64,000 bases of DNA from Acidipila rosea. Its GTDB lineage: Bacteria; Acidobacteriota; Terriglobia; Terriglobales; Acidobacteriaceae. Positions 28,626 to 37,403 of the stretch are shown one piece after another. How positions within the stretch are numbered: position 1 is the stretch's first letter; each line of letters begins with the position of its first letter. The notes beneath the pieces are model-generated. The model had not been told where the DNA came from. It worked only from the letters and a program-made list of their open reading frames with translations, and did no database searches. The translations under genes were made by a program, and so were the position numbers. Where the stretch lies: NCBI RefSeq assembly GCF_004339725.1, contig NZ_SMGK01000007.1:1-64000 (forward strand), read 5' to 3'.

Positions 28626-29707
28626 GAGGACTTCTCCACCGTCGCGCGGAACGCCAGTGTCTCGCGGCGAAGGTTTTCAATCTCGGCGGTTGAGGGTGTT
28701 CTGAGTGGCCTTCGATCCAGGAGTCTCTGCTTGTGGCTGCGAACTTTTCTGGCCGCGGTTTCGACGCGGCGGCGAAAGGCTGAAGACTTTTCCGCCCTGG
28801 TCAGCAGCGCCTCATAGGCGGCAAGAACCAGGGCAGGGTCCTTACAGATTTCAATTAGATCAGTACCTGCCGCGATGGCTGCGATGGAGGCATCTTCTAT
28901 GGACGTCTGGGTAAGAATGCCTCCCATCTCCATGTCGTCTGAGATGATGAGGCCTCTGTATCCGATGCGCTTGCGCAGCATATCTGTGATCCAGTAGCGC
29001 GAGATCGAAGCGGGGTTCGGGTCACGTGAGGCCTGGGGGTAAGAGGCGTGCGAGACCATCACCATCGGAGCCGCCGGGGCAAGCTCACGATAGGGAAGTA
29101 AGTCTGCTTCGTACAGTTCCTTTGCTGTGCGCTCAATGACGGGCGTTGCGTGATGCGAGTCGAGAGTGCCGCCGCCAAGCCCTGGAAAATGCTTGAGACA
29201 TCCCAGCACCCGCTCACCCTGAAGTCCAGCGAGGAAACTGCGTGCATAGCGTACGACTTCTGCGGGGTTGTCGGAGACAACCCGGGTCCGCATTACATCC
29301 TTGGAAACAGGCAAAGCCAGGTCAATGACCGGCGCGAAGGTGATGTTCAACCCTAACCGTCGCGTGGAGCGGCCAATGAGGGCGCCATGCTTGCGATATA
29401 GTGCGGCCTTGCCCGTTGCCGCGACCGAAGCTGCAGAAGGCATTGGCGCAATCAGATCGCGAAAGCGGTCTACGAGGCCGCCCTCCAGATCAACACAGCG
29501 GAGCAGGGGCGCTCCTGCAGCTTCTGTCGCTTGGCGCAGCAGATCTACTGTTTGCGAGGCTGCTTCGATATTGCGCCGGAAGAGAATTACGCCAGCGGGT
29601 TGTAGCAGTCTCAACCACGCGCGCTCGCTTCCGGTCAGAGCGAGAGATTCGAGACCGACGACCAGAAGCTGCCCGACATCCTTTCGCAAAGTGGCGCGGT
29701 CAGCCAT
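28622..29707 (-). CDS. nagZ: Beta-N-acetylhexosaminidase NagZ (GH3)
   Basis: About 361 residues, single-domain GH3. It removes GlcNAc from GlcNAc-anhydro-MurNAc peptides. PAGVILFRRNIEA opens the barrel; KHFPGLGGGTLDSHHATP contains the Asp-Ser-His catalytic loop of NagZ; GLIISDDMEMGGI carries the nucleophile. No signal peptide is seen, matching a cytosolic enzyme. In KHFPGLG the usual His after PG is Leu, a small departure. The ATG at 29707 overlaps the end of mutS by 8 bp; an ATG at 29734 is also in frame. The gene is the second of mutS-nagZ-anmK-binding protein. Confidence 0.93.
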   Translation of the reverse strand: MADRATLRKDVGQLLVVGLESLALTGSERAWLRLLQPAGVILFRRNIEAASQTVDLLRQATEAAGAPLLRCVDLEGGLVDRFRDLIAPMPSAASVAATGKAALYRKHGALIGRSTRRLGLNITFAPVIDLALPVSKDVMRTRVVSDNPAEVVRYARSFLAGLQGERVLGCLKHFPGLGGGTLDSHHATPVIERTAKELYEADLLPYRELAPAAPMVMVSHASYPQASRDPNPASISRYWITDMLRKRIGYRGLIISDDMEMGGILTQTSIEDASIAAIAAGTDLIEICKDPALVLAAYEALLTRAEKSSAFRRRVETAARKVRSHKQRLLDRRPLRTPSTAEIENLRRETLAFRATVEKSS

Positions 29708-32321
29708 TGCCGCCCCGCGATTGCCTGATCTCATTCTTCAGTTGCTCTATCAGGTTGAGAGCCTGCAGTGGTGTGAGCGTGTTGACATCGGTCTCTTCCA
29801 GGCGATCGAGGACCCTTTGCGAAAGGGGAGTGAAGATTGTCAGTTGAACCGGCGCAGCTGTTTCCGCGGCGATGTTGCGCCGCTCCGAGCGCTCATGTTG
29901 CTTGAGCACCTGGCGTGCGCGCTCGATAACTTGCGACGGAAGGCCGGCAAGGCGAGCTACCTCGATGCCATAGCTTTTGTTGGCGGGTCCACGCTCGATG
30001 GAGTGCAGGAAGACGATGCCCCGCGGCGTTTCCTTGATCGCGACGCGAAGATTCTCAAGCCTGGGCAGCTGTTCGGCAAGCATCGTGAGTTCATGATAGT
30101 GGGTTGCGAAGAGGGTACGCGCGCCAATTTTGGCGTGCAGATATTCGATGGTGGCCCATGCGAGCGAAAGGCCGTCAAAGGTGGCCGTACCGCGACCCAT
30201 CTCATCGAGCAGCACGAGCGAGCGAGCGGTTGCGGTGTTGAGAATGGTTGCTGTCTCGGTCATCTCGACCATGAAGGTGGAACGCCCCCGCGCAACGTTA
30301 TCGCTCGCTCCAATACGTGTGTAAACACGATCGACGATGCCATAGCGCATTCGCTCGGCGGGGACGAAGCAGCCCATCTGCGCAAGGATGACGAAGATGG
30401 CTGCCTGCCTCAGGTAGGTCGACTTGCCGCCCATGTTGGGGCCGGTGATGAGTAGCAGGTTTGGTCCGGCATTGTCGAGGTAAAGGTCGTTCGGCACGAA
30501 ACGTCCCTCACCTGCCGACTCCATGAGGCACTCGATGACCGCGTGGCGACCAGCCGCTACCTCAAGCACGCAGGTTTCGTCGATGGTCGGGCGAGTGTAG
30601 CTGCGCAGGGCCGCCAGGTGTGCAAAGTTTGCCAGAAGGTCGATTTCCGCAACAGCGGTGCTCGTTCGCCGGATGCGCCCTGCATGTTCAAGAATGCTCC
30701 GTCGCAGCTCTGCGAAGAGGCGCTTTTCAATTTCGATGGCTCGCTCATGGGCGGTCAGTACTTTGGTTTCGTAGTCCTTGAGCTCGGGTGTGGTGAACCG
30801 CTCAGCGTTCGCGAGCGTTTGTTTGCGCTCATAATCGGCGGGAACATGGGCGAGGTTCGCCCTGGTAATTTCCAGGTAATAGCCAAAGACGGAGTTGAAA
30901 CGGACCTTGAGCGACTGAATGCCGGTGCGGGTACGCTCGCGCTCCTCGATGGCCGCGATCGACTGCCGTCCTGTACTGCTGATCGAGCGCAGTTCATCAA
31001 GCTCGGCGTCGATGCCGGATGCGATGACGCCGCCTTCCGCCAGGGTAAGCGGGGGCTCCGTTTGCAGCGCGGATTCGATGCGTGCGCGGAGATCTTCCAT
31101 TGCGTCGAGACGCTCGAGCGAGAATGCGAGGAGAGGCGCCTCACAACGCTTAAGGGCCTCGCGCACGGCTGGAAGCGGCCGCAGCGAGGAGGCGAGCGCC
31201 AGTACATCGCGGGGGCCCGCACTGTCGAGAGACAGTCGTGCGAGCAGACGTTCAAGATCCTGCACGCCTGCGAGCGGCCGGCGCAGCTCCTCGCGCAACA
31301 CCAGATCGCCTCTGAGGCAATCGACGGCCTCGTAGCGCGATTCGATGGCCGCGGCATCGATCAGAGGACGAAGGATAGAGCCACGCAGCAGGCGTTTGCC
31401 CATGGGGGTCTGGCAGCAGTCCAGGGCGCGGAAAAGCGTAGCATCCGCGTCCGAGCCGCTGAAGATCGGCTCCAGCAGCTCAAGATTGCGTACGGTAACC
31501 TGATCGAGCTGCAGGTGTTCGGTGCGCTCATAGAAGCGGATGCTGTCAATGTGGTCGGGGTCGGCTTGCTGCGTTGTCCTCACATAATGCAGGACAGCCC
31601 CGGCAGCTATGGCCGCTGCGGGATGCTGCTCCAGTCCGAAGCCATCAAGCGACAGCGCGCCGAGCTGCCGCTCCAAGAGCGGCAGGGCATGGTCGCGTGT
31701 GAAAACCCAGTTATCCAGGAGCGTCCGGGTGCGGATGCGTTCGACTTGTTCGCCGTGGGGCCACCCCGCTGGCAACAGCAGTTCGCTGGCCCCGGTCTTC
31801 AGCAATTCGTCGATAGCCTGAGCGAGAGCTGTGGCGCCGGTGAACTCGGAGGCGCGGAAGTCACCTGTGGAGAGATCAAGCAGCGCGAGCGCAACAGCAG
31901 TGTCGGTGGCGAAGAGCGCAGCGAGAAAATTATTCTGTCCCGAATCGAGAGCGGGATCGAGTGCAGTGCCGGGCGAGAGAACGCGAGTGACTTCTCGCCG
32001 TACAATTTTTTTCGTTAGCTTAGGGTCTTCGAGCTGTTCGCAGATGGCTACCCGGTAGCCCTTGCGCAGCAACCGCGCGATGTATCCTTCGGCAGCGTGG
32101 TAGGGAACTCCACACATGGGGACGGATTTTTCACGGTCGCGGGAGGTGAGGGTGATCTGAAGCTCGCGCGCTGCGGTTTTGGCATCGTCAAAGAAGAGTT
32201 CGTAAAAGTCGCCAAGGCGAAAAAAGAGCAGCGCGTCAGGATTCTGACTCTTTGCAGCCGTGTACTGGCGCATGAGCGGGGTCATGGCCCCGCCGGCGGG
32301 TTGGATGATTTCGTTAGACAC
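29700..32321 (-). CDS. mutS: DNA mismatch repair ATPase MutS
   Basis: An 873-residue MutS of normal length. The N-terminal mismatch-reading domain contains FFRLGDFYELFFDDA with the Phe/Glu mismatch wedge. The connector, lever and clamp domains follow, and the C-terminal ATPase has Walker A GPNMGGKSTYLRQAA, the signature region GRSTFMVEMTETATIL, and Walker B SLVLLDEMGRGTATFDGLS. It recognises mispaired bases and recruits MutL. The start is GTG at 32321. No mutL is in the window. Its stop overlaps nagZ, so a repair gene leads a peptidoglycan-recycling operon. Confidence 0.98.
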   Translation of the reverse strand: MSNEIIQPAGGAMTPLMRQYTAAKSQNPDALLFFRLGDFYELFFDDAKTAARELQITLTSRDREKSVPMCGVPYHAAEGYIARLLRKGYRVAICEQLEDPKLTKKIVRREVTRVLSPGTALDPALDSGQNNFLAALFATDTAVALALLDLSTGDFRASEFTGATALAQAIDELLKTGASELLLPAGWPHGEQVERIRTRTLLDNWVFTRDHALPLLERQLGALSLDGFGLEQHPAAAIAAGAVLHYVRTTQQADPDHIDSIRFYERTEHLQLDQVTVRNLELLEPIFSGSDADATLFRALDCCQTPMGKRLLRGSILRPLIDAAAIESRYEAVDCLRGDLVLREELRRPLAGVQDLERLLARLSLDSAGPRDVLALASSLRPLPAVREALKRCEAPLLAFSLERLDAMEDLRARIESALQTEPPLTLAEGGVIASGIDAELDELRSISSTGRQSIAAIEERERTRTGIQSLKVRFNSVFGYYLEITRANLAHVPADYERKQTLANAERFTTPELKDYETKVLTAHERAIEIEKRLFAELRRSILEHAGRIRRTSTAVAEIDLLANFAHLAALRSYTRPTIDETCVLEVAAGRHAVIECLMESAGEGRFVPNDLYLDNAGPNLLLITGPNMGGKSTYLRQAAIFVILAQMGCFVPAERMRYGIVDRVYTRIGASDNVARGRSTFMVEMTETATILNTATARSLVLLDEMGRGTATFDGLSLAWATIEYLHAKIGARTLFATHYHELTMLAEQLPRLENLRVAIKETPRGIVFLHSIERGPANKSYGIEVARLAGLPSQVIERARQVLKQHERSERRNIAAETAAPVQLTIFTPLSQRVLDRLEETDVNTLTPLQALNLIEQLKNEIRQSRGGNG

Positions 32322-32328
32322 CGGGAAA

Positions 32329-32358
32329 CGCCAGCATACCGCGAACGGCGTGCTGGCG
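32329..32358 (-). other. Hairpin in the mutS leader
   Basis: CGCCAGCA (32329-32336) and TGCTGGCG (32351-32358) form a perfect 8-bp stem with a 14-base loop. It sits seven bases before the mutS start and 18 bases after the upstream small gene. There is no U-tract, so it may mask the mutS start or separate the two genes rather than terminate. Confidence 0.4.
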
Positions 32359-32375
32359 GGTAATCCGGGTTGAAA

Positions 32376-32639
32376 TCAGAGCACTTTAGCCTGTGCGTCG
32401 GACCCGTGCTGCTTGACCATCTTGTTGTAAGTACCGAGGATCAGGAATGGAGCGGCCCACTGCCCGATGAAAAGCGACATATTGTCTTTGCCCTGTGCCT
32501 TGAGCACGAGTGAGGCTGCCATTGACGCGAACGCCGCGCCGAGGAAGAAGCTGGTCGGCCACTTCGCCGAATAGCTCTCCATCATGGCTGTCATCTGATC
32601 TTCGTTAATTTCCCCTGCGCGAACCCGATAATCCGACAT
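32376..32639 (-). CDS. Small two-segment membrane protein of unknown function
   Basis: An 87-residue protein starting MSDYRVRAGEINEDQMTAMM, with AGGAGG seven bases before the ATG at 32639. Two hydrophobic segments are visible, SFFLGAAFASMAASLVL (about 31-47) and LFIGQWAAPFLILGTY (about 57-72), with an acidic N-terminus and a basic C-terminal tail. The strong ribosome-binding site and amphipathic layout favour a real gene. I do not recognise the family. It lies upstream of mutS in the same direction and divergent from the heme operon. Confidence 0.7.
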   Translation of the reverse strand: MSDYRVRAGEINEDQMTAMMESYSAKWPTSFFLGAAFASMAASLVLKAQGKDNMSLFIGQWAAPFLILGTYNKMVKQHGSDAQAKVL

Positions 32640-32791
32640 TGATTCCTCCTGCAAGCCTGGTATGAAATTAAGACGCCAAAAGCGCCCTCACCGGAAGAGA
32701 TGCAGAGTAGCCGCCGATCCCTTGCCTGAAAGGTAAATAATATTGGGTGTGGTCAAAGTGCCGGGCAAAGCCGTTGATTTGCGCCACAGCT

Positions 32792-32797
32792 TATACT
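32792..32797 (+). promoter_or_regulatory. -10-like element close to the ccsA/hemX start
   Basis: TATACT ends ten bases before the ATG at 32808. A transcript from it would begin at or within a few bases of the start codon, giving a leaderless or near-leaderless mRNA. No good ribosome-binding site is present before the ATG, which agrees with this. No convincing -35 is seen. Confidence 0.35.
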
Positions 32798-32807
32798 GAA
32801 AGTTCGC

Positions 32808-33623
32808 ATGTACCTGCTATGGCTTAGAGTCGCGGCCGTTTTTTATGGGTTGGGCAGTATTTCCGCCGTGCCGGCTGTTCTGGGGCGCCGTCCGCGCTGG
32901 CAGCAGCTGTGCGTTTGCTTCGCAATCACCGGTTGGCTCTTCCATTTTGTTTCATTTGTGGAGATGCTCTCCGGCGCGCGGCACCTCGCCGCTCTAGGGC
33001 TTCACGAGGTGCAGTCGACGCTTTCGCTGCTTATCGCCACCGCCTTCATGCTGGTTTGGATCCGCTACAAAGCCGTTTCCTTCGGCATGTTTGCAATGCC
33101 GCTGGCGCTACTGCTGGCACTTGTGCCCGCCCTTGGACCGGACAGGCATGCGTTTTCCTCACCGTTTATCCGCAGCGGATGGATTTTTGTCCATGTTACG
33201 ACCCTGCTCGCGGCCTATGCTTCGCTGATCTTTTCGATGATCGCCAGCATCCTGTACCTGGTGCAGGAGCGGCGAATGAAAAACAAAGAGACCCCTGGCT
33301 TCCTGGAATGGCTGCCTCCTCTGGACACGATGGACCAGATTGCTCAGACATCACTGGTTGTTGGCTTCTGCTGCATGACGGTGGGTCTGTTGGCAGGTTC
33401 GTTGATTGCGCAAGAGCATATAGGCGCTGCGTATTTTCTCGATCCTAAAGTGTTGCTGTCCTTCGTGATGTGGATTCTTTATGTGGTACTGCTCTTTGTC
33501 CGGCGCAGCACCGGATTGCGGGGGCGGCGCGCTGTGTACCTCTCCTCGGCGGTCTTCATCGTGATGCTCAGTGTCTGGGCGGCAAATTTGCTGAGTTCGG
33601 TCCACAGGTTTTCAGTGCCATGA
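32808..33623 (+). CDS. Cytochrome c assembly / HemX-like membrane protein
   Basis: A 271-residue protein with about eight hydrophobic segments and the CcsA/CcmC-type fold. Conserved features include GWLFHFVSFVEM and HEVQSTLSLLIATAFMLVW near residues 45-85, and FVHVTTLLAAYASLIFSM near 125, with His residues of the type that handle heme. In Firmicutes and several other groups a CcsA-like protein called HemX sits directly before hemA and affects glutamyl-tRNA reductase levels; the same order is seen here. It could instead serve system II cytochrome c maturation. Its stop overlaps the hemA start (ATGA). Confidence 0.85.
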   Translation: MYLLWLRVAAVFYGLGSISAVPAVLGRRPRWQQLCVCFAITGWLFHFVSFVEMLSGARHLAALGLHEVQSTLSLLIATAFMLVWIRYKAVSFGMFAMPLALLLALVPALGPDRHAFSSPFIRSGWIFVHVTTLLAAYASLIFSMIASILYLVQERRMKNKETPGFLEWLPPLDTMDQIAQTSLVVGFCCMTVGLLAGSLIAQEHIGAAYFLDPKVLLSFVMWILYVVLLFVRRSTGLRGRRAVYLSSAVFIVMLSVWAANLLSSVHRFSVP

Positions 33624-34927
33624 AGCTTGTAGTCGCAGGCGTGAACCACAAGACGGCTCCTGTCGAGCTGCGGGAGAGGCTCGCAATTGCGCAGGAGCGA
33701 CTCGCAGAGGTGACGCGCTCGCTGATCGAAGAGGCGGGTGTGCGGGAGGCGATGGTGCTCTCCACCTGCAATCGTGTCGAGGTAGTGGCCTGCCACGATC
33801 AGGCTGAGTTGCCGGTCTTCTTTCAGAAATTTTTTGCAATCGATCCGGCCGAGTTGAGGCCACATTTCTATGAGCATGCCGATGCTGATGCGGTTCGCCA
33901 CCTGTTTCGCGTGGCATCCAGCCTTGACTCGATGATCGTCGGAGAGCCGCAGATCCTGGGACAGGTAAAAGAAGCTTATGCGGTGGCCCGCTCGGTGGGC
34001 GCGGCGCATGCGCAGATGGACCGGCTGCTTCAGGCTGCATTTGCTACGGCTAAGAAGGTCCGCACCGATACCCAGATCGGAAGCTCGTCGGTGTCGATAG
34101 CCTCGGTAGCGGTTGATCTGGCGCGGAAAATTTTCGGCTCGCTCGACAACCGTAGGGTATTGCTGGTGGGAGCCGGCAAGATGAGTGAATTGGCGGCGAA
34201 GCATCTCATCCAGCAAGGGGCCAACTCGATTCTGGTTGCGAACCGTACCCATCAACGGGCGATGCATCTGGCTCAGAGCTTTGGAGGCAGCACGCTTCGA
34301 TTTGAAGATCTTTACGCCACAGCCGACCAGGCAGACATCATCATCACCTCGACAGGTTCCGCTACTCCACTCTTCCGTCGCGAACATGGGCAGCAGTTTA
34401 TGCACCGACGGCGCAACCGTCCCATGTTCTTCATCGACATTGCGGTGCCTCGCGATGTCGATCCCGAGATGAACAAGGTCGACGGGGTGTTTCTCTACGA
34501 TATCGATGATCTGCAGTCAGTCGCTGCTTCGCATCTGGCTAACCGTAAGCTAGAAGCGGAGAAGGCAGAGGCCATCATTTCCCTCGAGGTCGAGCGCTTT
34601 CAAAGACGATCGCTCGCGGTCGATGTTGTGCCCACGATCGTGGCCCTGCAGCGGTCCATTGAGGAGCTGCGCCAGGCAGAGCTGCGACGGGCCCAGTCGC
34701 GACTGCAATCACTCAATCCGGAGCAGATCGCAGCAGTGGATGCGGTTACGCGCGGATTAGCAAATAAGTTTCTCCATATGCCGCTGGCGGCGATCAAGGC
34801 CGCGTCTTTGGACGGCAATGCGGCTGCGATTGAGATGATGCGGAATATATTCAAGCTGACAGAGGTCGGTGAGGAGGATGAGTCCGTCGTGACGGCGCTC
34901 AACACCAGCGGCAAGGAGCAGGAATGA
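33620..34927 (+). CDS. hemA: Glutamyl-tRNA reductase
   Basis: A 435-residue enzyme making glutamate-1-semialdehyde from Glu-tRNA, the first committed step of C5 tetrapyrrole synthesis. VVAGVNHKTAPVELRERL is the N-terminal hallmark; the catalytic Cys50 lies in VLSTCNRVEVVA. GEPQILGQVKEAYAVA and the NADPH-binding RVLLVGAGKMSELAAKHL follow, and a C-terminal helical dimerisation domain closes it. The frame stays open upstream within ccsA, but the ATG at 33620 gives the correct N-terminus and overlaps the upstream TGA. It is translationally coupled to genes on both sides. Confidence 0.97.
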   Translation: MKLVVAGVNHKTAPVELRERLAIAQERLAEVTRSLIEEAGVREAMVLSTCNRVEVVACHDQAELPVFFQKFFAIDPAELRPHFYEHADADAVRHLFRVASSLDSMIVGEPQILGQVKEAYAVARSVGAAHAQMDRLLQAAFATAKKVRTDTQIGSSSVSIASVAVDLARKIFGSLDNRRVLLVGAGKMSELAAKHLIQQGANSILVANRTHQRAMHLAQSFGGSTLRFEDLYATADQADIIITSTGSATPLFRREHGQQFMHRRRNRPMFFIDIAVPRDVDPEMNKVDGVFLYDIDDLQSVAASHLANRKLEAEKAEAIISLEVERFQRRSLAVDVVPTIVALQRSIEELRQAELRRAQSRLQSLNPEQIAAVDAVTRGLANKFLHMPLAAIKAASLDGNAAAIEMMRNIFKLTEVGEEDESVVTALNTSGKEQE

Positions 34928-35832
34928 TCCGCATCGGTTCTCGAGGTTCGCAGTTGGCGCTGTGGCAGGCAAATCATATTGCGGACGCGCTCAGGGGAGC
35001 AGGCCATGAGGTAGCGATCGAGATTATCCGCACAACCGGCGATCGGATGCAAGCGACAGCCTTTGCGAATGTCGGAACAAAGGGCATGTTTACGAAGGAG
35101 ATCGAAGAGGCGCTGGCAGATGGGCGCATCGATCTGGCAGTGCATAGCCTGAAGGATCTGCCTACCGAGCTTGATCCACAATTCACCATAGCTGCGATAC
35201 CGCAGCGTGTAGACCCTCGCGATGCATTCGTCTCCCCGAAGTATGAGGCGTTTCCTGCGCTTCCGCATGGGGGCCGCGTGGGCACCAGCAGCCTTCGCAG
35301 GCAGTCGCAGCTGCGCCATCATCGCCCTGATCTGGAGTTTGTGGAGTTTCGCGGGAATGTTGACACCCGCTTGCGAAAGCTCGGCGAAGGTGAGGTCGAT
35401 GCGATCATCCTGGCTGCAGCAGGATTGGAGCGCCTCGGGCGCACGGAGTGGATTCGTGAGCGGTTTTCCCCCATGACGCTCTGCCCGGCAGCGGGCCAGG
35501 GAGCGTTGGCTATCGAGACACGCGCTGCAGACGTGGCGATGCTGGAGTCGCTGGCTTTCCTCGACCACGCATCCTCGCGCTATGCGGTGACCGCGGAACG
35601 CACTGCGTTGGCAGCGCTGGGTGGTGGATGCCAGGTGCCTATCGGTATTTACTGTGAGGCGTTTCCGCAGGGTTACAGCATTACGGGCGTGGTTGCTGTG
35701 CCGGACGGGGAACTAATCCTCCTGGATGTCTATGATCGCCAGCGTGAAAAGTCAGCAACGGAGCTGGGGCTGCAGCTGGCCGCGCAACTGCTTGAGCAGG
35801 GTGCAGGGGACATTCTCAAGGCTGCAAGATGA
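34924..35832 (+). CDS. hemC: Porphobilinogen deaminase (hydroxymethylbilane synthase)
   Basis: A 302-residue enzyme joining four porphobilinogens into hydroxymethylbilane. IRIGSRGSQLALWQA is the substrate-binding start; GMFTKEIEEALADGRIDLAVHSLKD (split here as two adjoining motifs) gives the active-site region; the dipyrromethane cofactor attaches to Cys236 in LGGGCQVPIG. Length is normal. The ATG overlaps the hemA stop by 4 bp and its own stop overlaps hemD in the same way. Confidence 0.97.
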   Translation: MIRIGSRGSQLALWQANHIADALRGAGHEVAIEIIRTTGDRMQATAFANVGTKGMFTKEIEEALADGRIDLAVHSLKDLPTELDPQFTIAAIPQRVDPRDAFVSPKYEAFPALPHGGRVGTSSLRRQSQLRHHRPDLEFVEFRGNVDTRLRKLGEGEVDAIILAAAGLERLGRTEWIRERFSPMTLCPAAGQGALAIETRAADVAMLESLAFLDHASSRYAVTAERTALAALGGGCQVPIGIYCEAFPQGYSITGVVAVPDGELILLDVYDRQREKSATELGLQLAAQLLEQGAGDILKAAR

Positions 35833-36614
35833 GTGCGGGGCCGTTGGCGGGGCGCAGGATCGTTGTCACCCGGGCTCGCCACCAGGCAAGCGCACTTTCA
35901 GCAAAGCTGATTTCGCTGGGGGCTGAAGTCGTCGAGCTGCCCGCGATCGAGATTGTTCCGCCCGTGTCCTATGCGCCGCTCGATAATGCTCTCTCTAATC
36001 TGTCGAAGTATCAGTTTCTTGTTGTGACCAGCGCGAATACTGCCCGCGTTCTGGTCGAGCGCAGTCTAGTCCTGGGGATTGATCAGGCCGTATTTGGCAG
36101 CCTTGGGGTGGTGGCTATCGGCAGTTCCACCCGGCAGGCGCTGGAGAATGCCAGAATTCCGGTCAGCATGGTTCCAGAGCGCTATGTAGGGGAGGCGCTG
36201 GCAGCTGCACTTAAAGACAAGGTGAAGGGCAGCCGTGTACTGCTGGCTCGAGCTTCCGTTGCTCGCGATGTGGTGCCTGCGGAACTGACGAGATGTGGCG
36301 CCGTGGTGGATATCGTGGAGGCCTACCGCACAGTGCTGCCGCAGGAATCCGTCATACGCTTGCGCGAACTATTCGCGCCGGATGGCAAATTGCCGGATGC
36401 GGTTACTTTTACGAGCTCTTCAACTGTCAGCAATTTTTTTCGTCTGCTTGCGGAAGCCGGGACGCGCCTTGGCGGCCAGGTGAAGGCAGTTTCGATCGGA
36501 CCGATCACGAGTGCAACTCTCCGCGAGCATGGATGGGAACCAGCGGCGGAGGCTTCGGAGCACAATGTTGCTGGGATCATCCACGCGACCACGGAGCTGC
36601 TTTTGCGGAGTTAG
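35829..36614 (+). CDS. hemD: Uroporphyrinogen-III synthase
   Basis: A 261-residue protein of the HemD family, which cyclises hydroxymethylbilane with inversion of ring D. Family sequence conservation is low, but GRRIVVTRARHQASALS at the start, LVVTSANTARVLVERSL near residue 65, and VTFTSSSTVSNFFRLLAEAG followed by VSIGPITSATLREHGWEP near the end are typical. ATGA overlap with hemC and operon position settle the assignment. A 70-bp gap separates it from convergent nth. Confidence 0.94.
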   Translation: MSAGPLAGRRIVVTRARHQASALSAKLISLGAEVVELPAIEIVPPVSYAPLDNALSNLSKYQFLVVTSANTARVLVERSLVLGIDQAVFGSLGVVAIGSSTRQALENARIPVSMVPERYVGEALAAALKDKVKGSRVLLARASVARDVVPAELTRCGAVVDIVEAYRTVLPQESVIRLRELFAPDGKLPDAVTFTSSSTVSNFFRLLAEAGTRLGGQVKAVSIGPITSATLREHGWEPAAEASEHNVAGIIHATTELLLRS

Positions 36615-36684
36615 CCTGACCGGCTTACGGGATGGAGGCGGCGGGCCAAATCATTGTCATCCGATGGTGCTAACTGATAAAGAG

Positions 36685-37401
36685 CTAAATACTGGTCCAG
36701 GTCTTATCGCCGGAGTAGCAGATGTTTTCCAGGGGACATTCGGCGCATTTCGGCTTACGCGCTATACAGACCTGACGCCCATGGTGGATCAGCTCATGCG
36801 AAAAGGCGATCCAGCGATCGCGCGGGATAATCTTCATCAGGTCCTGCTCGACCTTCTGCGGGGTGGTCTCCTGGGTTAATCCCAGGCGGCGCGAAAGACG
36901 CAGTACATGGGTGTCGACCACCACCCCCTCGGCCTGCTGATAGGCCACGCCAAGCACCACGTTGGCAGTCTTGCGGGCTGCGCCCGGAACCGTCAACAGC
37001 TCATCCATGGTGCGCGGCACTTTACCGCCGAATTCACTGACGATTCGTTTTGCTGCGCCGGAGATCGATTTCGCCTTGTTGCGGTAGAAGCCGGTGGTGC
37101 GGATCAGTTCCTCGATGGCCGCCGGCGATGCTTCTGCCATTGCCCGCGGGGTAGGGAACTGGCGAAACAGTTCGGGTGTGACCATGTTCACCCGCGCGTC
37201 TGTGCACTGCGCTGAGAGGATGGTTGCGACGAGCAGCTCCCAGGGCGTGCGATGGATCAGCGCGCACTCGGCATTCGGATAGGCCGCCGCGAGCCTCCGC
37301 AGAAGCTCCTCAATGCGTTCCGGAGCAAGGTCGGCCTTCCGGGTGCGCTTTGAGGAGCGAGGCGCTGACTTCGCTGTTGAGGTGGTCTTCTTAACCGGCA
37401 T
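36685..37401 (-). CDS. nth: Endonuclease III (DNA glycosylase/AP lyase)
   Basis: A 238-residue base-excision repair enzyme removing oxidised pyrimidines. Helix-hairpin-helix LLTVPGAARKTANVVLG contains the catalytic Lys; the catalytic Asp is in VVVDTHVLRLS; the C-terminal Cys set C-x6-C-x2-C-x5-C (from CIARKPKC through LENIC) binds the 4Fe-4S cluster. A basic Lys/Arg/Ser-rich extension of about 25 residues precedes the core. It starts 2 bp after the hemQ stop, so both are probably transcribed together. Confidence 0.97.
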   Translation of the reverse strand: MPVKKTTSTAKSAPRSSKRTRKADLAPERIEELLRRLAAAYPNAECALIHRTPWELLVATILSAQCTDARVNMVTPELFRQFPTPRAMAEASPAAIEELIRTTGFYRNKAKSISGAAKRIVSEFGGKVPRTMDELLTVPGAARKTANVVLGVAYQQAEGVVVDTHVLRLSRRLGLTQETTPQKVEQDLMKIIPRDRWIAFSHELIHHGRQVCIARKPKCAECPLENICYSGDKTWTSI

Positions 37402-37403
37402 CG

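Noticed and set aside
30543..32018. A 491-codon open frame antisense to mutS
   Set aside because: It lies wholly within mutS, has low-complexity Arg/Gly-rich content and no family motifs. It reflects third-position GC in the real gene. The same holds for long antisense frames at 29268-30455, 26492-27460, 33479-34405 and 34600-35568.
33470..33619. Extended N-terminus of hemA
   Set aside because: The extra 50 codons overlap the HemX-like gene, and HemA proteins begin at the motif encoded from 33620.
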